A DNA stretch of 25,275 nt from Candidatus Methylomirabilota bacterium. Its GTDB lineage: Bacteria; Methylomirabilota; Methylomirabilia; Methylomirabilales; 2-02-FULL-66-22. The notes beneath the pieces are model-generated. The model did not search any database and was not told where the DNA came from. It was given only the letters and a program-made list of their open reading frames with translations. Numbering within the stretch: the first letter of the stretch is position 1; every line of letters starts with the position of its first letter. This document shows positions 20,953-25,275 of the stretch, piece after piece. Position numbers and translations under genes: made by a program. Location of the stretch: positions 1 to 25,275 of the forward strand of contig JACQXP010000241.1 of NCBI GenBank assembly GCA_016208645.1, in the 5' to 3' direction.

Positions 20953-22365
20953 GTGGGAGCCATTCGGGAGGGAGGCGCGGCGATCCCGCCCCCGCTCCAC
21001 TACGCGTGGATCATCGTCGGGCTGGGACACCTGAACGTCCTCTGCGCCCTGGGCTTCGCCCGGTTCGGATACACCATGATCCTGCCGGGCATGAAGGAGG
21101 GGCTGCAGCTCACCTATGCCGAGACCGGATGGCTGGCCACGGGCAATTTCGTCGGCTACCTGGTCGCCTCCCTGATCGCGGGCCTGGTGGCCTCGCGCCG
21201 GCCGCCGCGGCGCCTGATCCTCATCGCCCTCCTGTGCTTGGTGATCGGGTTGGGCGTCACCTCGCTGGCCTCTGGATTCCCGTCGGCGCTCGCCGCGCGC
21301 ACCTTCACCGGGCTGGCCAGCGGCGCCGTCTACATCCCGGCCATGGCGCTTCCCACGCTCTGGTTCGCGCCCCACCGGCGCGGGCTGGGCGCCGGGATCC
21401 AGACCGGCGGATCGGGGCTGGGCCTCGTCTTGAGCGGCCTCCAGATCCCGGTGATCCTCCGGTGGTCGGGACCCGAGGGATGGCGCCACGCGTGGCTCCT
21501 CCTGGCGATCCTGGTGGGCGTGGTCTGGATCCTGATGCTGGCGCTCCTTCGCAACCGGCCGGAGGAGATTGGCCAGCACCCCTACGGGGCCAGCGGAGTC
21601 CCTCCCCCCCCTTCGGCTGGTCCGGCCCGCTGGCGCGAGGTCTTCGCGAACCCCGGCCTCTGGGTCCTGGGGGCGATCTACGCCTGCTTCGGCTTCTCCT
21701 ACGTTATCTACGCCACCTTCTTCGCGGCCTACCTGGTGAAGGAGGGAGGCCTCTCGCCCGCAGCCGCGGGGCAGCTCTGGGGCCTGATCGGGATCCTGAG
21801 CATTCCCAGCGGCATCCTCTGGGGAGCCCTGGCCGACCGTATCGGGAAGCGGTTCGGCCTGGCCATCGTCTTCGGGCTGCACGCGGCCTGCTTCGCCACC
21901 TTCGCCCTGGCCCGGGGGACGACCGGCTTCCTGGCCTCCGCGATCCTCTTCGGGCTCACCGCCTGGAGCATCCCGGCCATCATGGCGGCCGCGGTCGGCG
22001 ACTACGCGCGCACCTCCCTGGCGGCCGCGGCCCTCGGGTTCATCACGATCATCTTCGGCGTGGGGCAGGCCATCGGCCCGCCCATCGCCGGCGGCCTGGC
22101 CGACTGGACCCGGTCCTTCTCGGGTGCGTTTCTGCTCGCCAGCGGGGTGGCCCTGGTCGGATGCCTGGGAGCCCTGTTCCTCAGGCATCCAGCACAGACA
22201 ACGCCCCGAGCCCCGGTCTCCGACAGCGATATCCGACAGCGACAGGGATTCGGATCTCGCGGTTGCCTTCGGCTTCCGTCGTCCCTGTCGGAATTCGCTG
22301 TCGCTGTCGGCGGATGGGTCAGGCGAAGGCGCGGGGGAAGAGGCGGCGGGCGTTCTCCGTGGTGA
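20953..22365 (+). CDS. MFS transporter (YbfB/YjiJ-like) with a repeat-derived C-terminal tail
   Basis: A major-facilitator permease whose 12-helix core covers about residues 15-412. The opening GFARFGYTMILPGMKEGLQ and GWLATGNFVGYLVASLIAG resemble the YbfB/YjiJ family; the substrate is unknown, though synteny with an acyl-CoA synthetase suggests an organic acid. The GTG at 20953 is the only canonical start in frame ahead of helix 1, but its ribosome-binding site is poor; a strong GGGAGGGAGG lies after it with no suitable start codon beyond. The last 58 or so residues (from about HPAQTTPRAP) are not membrane-like: the frame runs through the palindrome at 22220-22310 and 47 bases into the convergent tatD gene before stopping. 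Confidence 0.85.
   Translation: MGAIREGGAAIPPPLHYAWIIVGLGHLNVLCALGFARFGYTMILPGMKEGLQLTYAETGWLATGNFVGYLVASLIAGLVASRRPPRRLILIALLCLVIGLGVTSLASGFPSALAARTFTGLASGAVYIPAMALPTLWFAPHRRGLGAGIQTGGSGLGLVLSGLQIPVILRWSGPEGWRHAWLLLAILVGVVWILMLALLRNRPEEIGQHPYGASGVPPPPSAGPARWREVFANPGLWVLGAIYACFGFSYVIYATFFAAYLVKEGGLSPAAAGQLWGLIGILSIPSGILWGALADRIGKRFGLAIVFGLHAACFATFALARGTTGFLASAILFGLTAWSIPAIMAAAVGDYARTSLAAAALGFITIIFGVGQAIGPPIAGGLADWTRSFSGAFLLASGVALVGCLGALFLRHPAQTTPRAPVSDSDIRQRQGFGSRGCLRLPSSLSEFAVAVGGWVRRRRGGRGGGRSPW
22220..22310. repeat. Nested palindrome built from CCGACAGCGA units
   Basis: Outer arms CCGACAGCGA (22220-22229) and TCGCTGTCGG (22301-22310) are perfectly inverted, as are the inner CGACAGGG (22240-22247) and CCCTGTCG (22283-22290). 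Each arm has two GACAGCGA-type units. It sits at the convergent MFS/tatD junction and is translated as part of the MFS tail. It lacks a T-run but could still act as a bidirectional barrier. Confidence 0.65.
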
Positions 22366-23080
22366 TCCGGGCGATCTCCTCCGGCCTGACTCCCTTCAGG
22401 CCGGCCACCGCCTCGCACGCGACGGTCACGTTCTTCGGCTCATTCCGCGCGGCGGGATCGGGCCCGAGCACGGGGGAATCCGTCTCGAGAAGGAGGCACT
22501 CCAGGGGCAGGTGCCGGACCAGCTTCTGCTTCTGCGCCGATCGCACCACGGACGAGGGGATGGAAAAGAAGTAGCCGGCCTTGACACCCTCCAGCGCGGT
22601 CGCGGCTTTGCCGTCAAAGGCATGCAAGAGGACGTGCCGCGCGCCCCGTTCCCTCAAGAAGGCGATGGTGTGGCGCCCGGCCGAGCGCGAATGGACGTTC
22701 AAGGGGAGGTGCAGCTCGTTGGACATCGCCACGAACTTCCCCAGGTTCTCCTCCTGGACCTTCCACCCGCCTTCATCTTTCACCACCCAGTGATCTAACC
22801 CGACCTCCCCCACCGCGACCAGGCGATCGGCATGGGCCCGGATGAAGCCCACGACGGCATCCGCCGCTTCAGGGTCGAGATTCGTCGGATACAGGCCGGC
22901 GGCGGGCTTGATCAGCGGATGCCGCGCCGCGAGGGCCAGGATCTCTTGTCCCTCTTCCAGGGTCTCTCCCACGGCCACGATGCCGCACACACCGACTGCC
23001 TCGGCACGTGCCAGCACCGCCGGGAGGTCCCCGGTGAAATCCGCCGACGCCAGGTGGGCGTGGGCATCGAATAACTCCAT
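22319..23080 (-). CDS. TatD-family metal-dependent hydrolase (putative deoxyribonuclease)
   Basis: A 253-residue TIM-barrel amidohydrolase-superfamily protein. Metal-site landmarks of the TatD family are in order: DAHAHL (5-10), AVGEVGLDHW (with the metal-bridging Glu), LPLNVHSRSAGR, LLHAFDGK and LLLETDSPVLGP (with the active-site Asp). TatD proteins cleave DNA 3'-5' and take part in DNA repair or turnover; some act on other phosphoesters. GGGAAG lies just before the ATG. It follows oligoendopeptidase F by 14 bases and is probably co-transcribed. Its last 47 bases overlap the opposing MFS frame. Confidence 0.92.
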   Translation of the reverse strand: MELFDAHAHLASADFTGDLPAVLARAEAVGVCGIVAVGETLEEGQEILALAARHPLIKPAAGLYPTNLDPEAADAVVGFIRAHADRLVAVGEVGLDHWVVKDEGGWKVQEENLGKFVAMSNELHLPLNVHSRSAGRHTIAFLRERGARHVLLHAFDGKAATALEGVKAGYFFSIPSSVVRSAQKQKLVRHLPLECLLLETDSPVLGPDPAARNEPKNVTVACEAVAGLKGVRPEEIARITTENARRLFPRAFA

Positions 23081-23094
23081 GGCTTCCCTGCTCC

Positions 23095-24903
23095 TCAGCT
23101 CCCCAGCTCCCCTGCCAGCTCTTCCGCGCGCGCCACCAGACCCCGGATCTCGTCGAGGCCCTTCTGCCAGAAGGACGGGTCATGGAGATCCACGCCGAGG
23201 AGCATGAGGAGAGACGCGGGCGAATCGGAGCCCCCGGCCTCGAGCAGGCGGATGTAGCGGGACACGAAGGGGGGCCCCTCCTCCTTGTACTGCCGGTACA
23301 GTGACAGGGTGAGGAGTTGACCGAATACGTAGCTGTAACAGTAGAACCGGGTGTGGATGAAGTGCGGGATGTAGGACCACCCCCACCGGTAGCCGTCCGT
23401 CATCTCCACCGCGTCCCCGTAATACGGGCGATTCGCCCCGATCCAGGCCTCGCAGATGGCCTCGGCCGTGAGGCGCCCCTTTCCCCGTCGCTCGAAGGCC
23501 GCCTGCTCGAAGCGGGTGAGCACGTTCTGGCGGAACACCGTGGCGAAGGTATCCTCGATCTTGCCGCAGATCAGGGCGAGCTGCACCCGGGGATCCTCCT
23601 GGGTCCGGACCAGGTGGTCGAATACCAGGAATTCCGCGAACACCGACGCCGTCTCGGCCGTGGTGAGCGGCGTGTCGTAGTTGAACAGCGTCTGCTGACG
23701 CGCCAGGCAGGCGTGCAGCCCGTGTCCCAGCTCGTGCGCGACCGTCATGACGTCCCGCAGGTTGTCCGTGTAGTTGCAGAGGATGTACGGGTGCAGCGCC
23801 GGCGTGGTGGATGCGCAGAAGGCCCCGCCCCGCTTCCCCTGGCGCGTCTCCGCATCAATCCAGCGTTTCCCGAAAAACTGCTGGGCGATCTGCCCAAAGA
23901 TCGGCGAGAAGGCGTCGAATGCCTCCAGGATCATGTCGCGGGCACGATCGAATGGACAGGCCGGGAGCGCATCGCCCACCGGTGCATACTGGTCGAAGAG
24001 CGACAGTCCGGGGAGGCCCAGCAGCCGGGCCTTCACGCGGAAGTATCGGTGGGCGATCCCGTAGTTCGCCTCGGTGGCGGCCATCATCTGTTCGACCGCC
24101 TGCGCGTCAATCTCATTCTCCAGGTGGCGTTCCGCCATGGGATGGGAGAAGCGGCGCAGGCGGTCCAGGGTCAGATGATCCTGGAGCAGCGTCTCGTAGA
24201 TGGAGGTAAGCACCAGCTCATGCCGCGAGAGGACGTCGAACAGCGTCTCATAGGCCCGGCGCCGGACGTCCCGGTCCGCGTGGTACGTGCGCGCCAGCAC
24301 CTCGCTCATGGTCAGATCCTGGAGCCGGCCGTTCGTCCGGAAGGGGAAGTGGAGGGTGGTCGTCAGCTCGGTGAACAGGCGCCCCAATGCCCGCCGCCCG
24401 GTGTTGTCCCGCTCGTTGAGGAGCCGCTCCTCCGGCTCGGAGAGTTTGTGGGGTCGCCAGCATCGCGCCTGCCGAAGGTAGTGGTGATACCCGGCCAGGG
24501 TGGGATGGCTCAGCAGACGCTGGGCGTCCCCATCAGGAAGCTCCATCCACTCCAGGTCGAAGAACAGGACGAGATTGCTGATCTCGGTCGCCGCCAGCTC
24601 GACCCGCTCCTTCAGGTCCCGGTGCTCCGGCCGCGAGGTATCGGACGCGTACAGCAGGTCCGCGTAGACGCCGACCTTCCCCAGATCGCCCTCCAGCGCC
24701 TCCAGTTCGGCGACGGCTGCCAGGAGATGCTCGGGTCCGGGTCCGCCGGCCATGCGGATCGTGTCCCGGTATCGCTGGGCAAAGGCGTGAGCCCGCGCCA
24801 GGCAGTCCGCCAGGCTGGCCTGGATGCGCGGATCATCATGGCTGGCAAACAGGTCGCCGAGGTCCCAGCGGACCCCGGAGGCGCTGAATGTCTGGACGGT
24901 CAC
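23095..24903 (-). CDS. pepF: Oligoendopeptidase F (M3 family zinc peptidase)
   Basis: A 602-residue cytosolic zinc metallopeptidase of the M3B family, which degrades peptides of roughly 6-20 residues. The zinc motif HELGH is at residues 390-394, and the third ligand Glu lies in TTAETASVFAEFLVFDHL. The C-terminal catalytic segment includes the substrate-contacting Tyr/His-rich stretch WGWSYIPHFIHTRFYCYSYV with the family signature HFIHTRFYCYSY. The length is typical for PepF. The start is GTG at 24903, with AAAAGGAG 6 bases upstream. A promoter is predicted at 25012-25040. The downstream gene is tatD. Confidence 0.95.
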   Translation of the reverse strand: MTVQTFSASGVRWDLGDLFASHDDPRIQASLADCLARAHAFAQRYRDTIRMAGGPGPEHLLAAVAELEALEGDLGKVGVYADLLYASDTSRPEHRDLKERVELAATEISNLVLFFDLEWMELPDGDAQRLLSHPTLAGYHHYLRQARCWRPHKLSEPEERLLNERDNTGRRALGRLFTELTTTLHFPFRTNGRLQDLTMSEVLARTYHADRDVRRRAYETLFDVLSRHELVLTSIYETLLQDHLTLDRLRRFSHPMAERHLENEIDAQAVEQMMAATEANYGIAHRYFRVKARLLGLPGLSLFDQYAPVGDALPACPFDRARDMILEAFDAFSPIFGQIAQQFFGKRWIDAETRQGKRGGAFCASTTPALHPYILCNYTDNLRDVMTVAHELGHGLHACLARQQTLFNYDTPLTTAETASVFAEFLVFDHLVRTQEDPRVQLALICGKIEDTFATVFRQNVLTRFEQAAFERRGKGRLTAEAICEAWIGANRPYYGDAVEMTDGYRWGWSYIPHFIHTRFYCYSYVFGQLLTLSLYRQYKEEGPPFVSRYIRLLEAGGSDSPASLLMLLGVDLHDPSFWQKGLDEIRGLVARAEELAGELGS

Positions 24904-25011
24904 GGTGTGCTCCTTTTCCTGCTTCCCGGAGGTGTGGCTGGCACGTGCGGAAGGCGATCCAAGGCAACGGGATGACCGAATCCGGTGGTAGCGGGCCGCA
25001 CGGGCGCGGTC

Positions 25012-25040
25012 ATTCTAGGGGGAGAGAGTCCGAAAGGCAA
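25012..25040 (-). promoter_or_regulatory. Sigma70-type promoter of pepF-tatD
   Basis: On the - strand: TTGCCT (complement of 25035-25040, 4/6), a 17-base spacer and TAGAAT (complement of 25012-25017, 5/6). The predicted start near 25005 gives a leader of about 100 bases before the pepF GTG. The spacing is ideal; the -35 is only moderate. Confidence 0.6.
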
Positions 25041-25275
25041 CCGATGATCCGGCCTTCTGTTGTGGCGGCAAGGATTGCCAAGCAGAGGTCAATTACCACA
25101 GGGAAATCTCCTTGCTGAGGCAGAGTTGCTTATGGCTGAGAGACACACAGACCGAAGCCACCGAGCGTCGGAAGCGGGCGGCAGGGAATGGGGCCTTGCA
25201 TAAGGAGAACAAATAGGCAACGTCCCCTCCTTCACGGGGAATGCTGTTCCGTCATCCCCCGCTCTATCGGTGCCG
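25041..25275. other. Right-hand end, no gene recognised
   Basis: No convincing frame, RNA gene or repeat. An ATG at 25241 opens a frame (MLFRHPPLYRC) that runs off the edge, without a good ribosome-binding site; it is too short to judge. Confidence 0.4.

Noticed and set aside
23317..24975. 552-codon + strand frame antisense to pepF
   Set aside because: No ribosome-binding site or recognisable domain; it mirrors the GC-biased codons of pepF, which carries HELGH.
25241..25275. Start of a new + strand gene at the right edge
   Set aside because: Only 11 codons visible and no good ribosome-binding site.

Overview
The window is 25.3 kb of mostly very GC-rich bacterial chromosome. It suggests a Gram-negative (diderm) organism: there is an OmpA-type peptidoglycan-binding protein, a probable lipoprotein, and Sec signal peptides. 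The gene set and the many palindromic intergenic elements would fit a little-cultivated soil or groundwater lineage such as Methylomirabilota/Rokubacteria, but that placement is a guess. No rRNA, tRNA, CRISPR array or intact mobile element was seen.

Layout. 1-850: the 3' part of an FAD-dependent oxidoreductase. 907-1686 (-): a 52-residue protein and an HExxH metalloprotein, neither recognised. 2006-5294 (+): an iron-regulation and Fe(II)-uptake operon. It has a sigma70-type promoter followed by a Fur box at the transcription start, then fur, a DtxR-family regulator carrying a C-terminal FeoA domain, and feoB. 5500-9385 (+): a complete Fe(III) ABC importer (binding protein, fused permease, ATPase), so ferrous and ferric uptake lie side by side.

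9510-14250 (-): a visibly less GC-rich accessory stretch of exported proteins. It holds an OmpA-like protein, a small secreted protein, a 5'-truncated beta-domain fragment, a large TPR/glycine-rich secreted protein, and two decayed pieces of an Ig-like repeat protein. 14577-17209 (-): an NtrB/NtrC-type two-component pair with a likely terminator downstream. 17394-18178: a small TPR protein (+) and a stand-alone Lrp/AsnC ligand-binding (RAM) protein (-).

18505-22365 (+): ADP-forming acyl-CoA synthetase alpha and beta subunits, a small lipoprotein and an MFS transporter, probably one operon. 22319-24903 (-): oligoendopeptidase F and a TatD-family hydrolase, convergent with and overlapping the MFS gene. 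24904-25275 holds a promoter for that pair and no recognisable gene.

The gaps hold several families of nested imperfect palindromes (1133-1164, 1803-1867, 8220-8320, 17212-17286, 17792-17881, 22220-22310). Some touch start codons or extend a reading frame. They, the double-regulator iron operon, the exported-protein region and the 52-residue/HExxH pair are the points most worth a second look.
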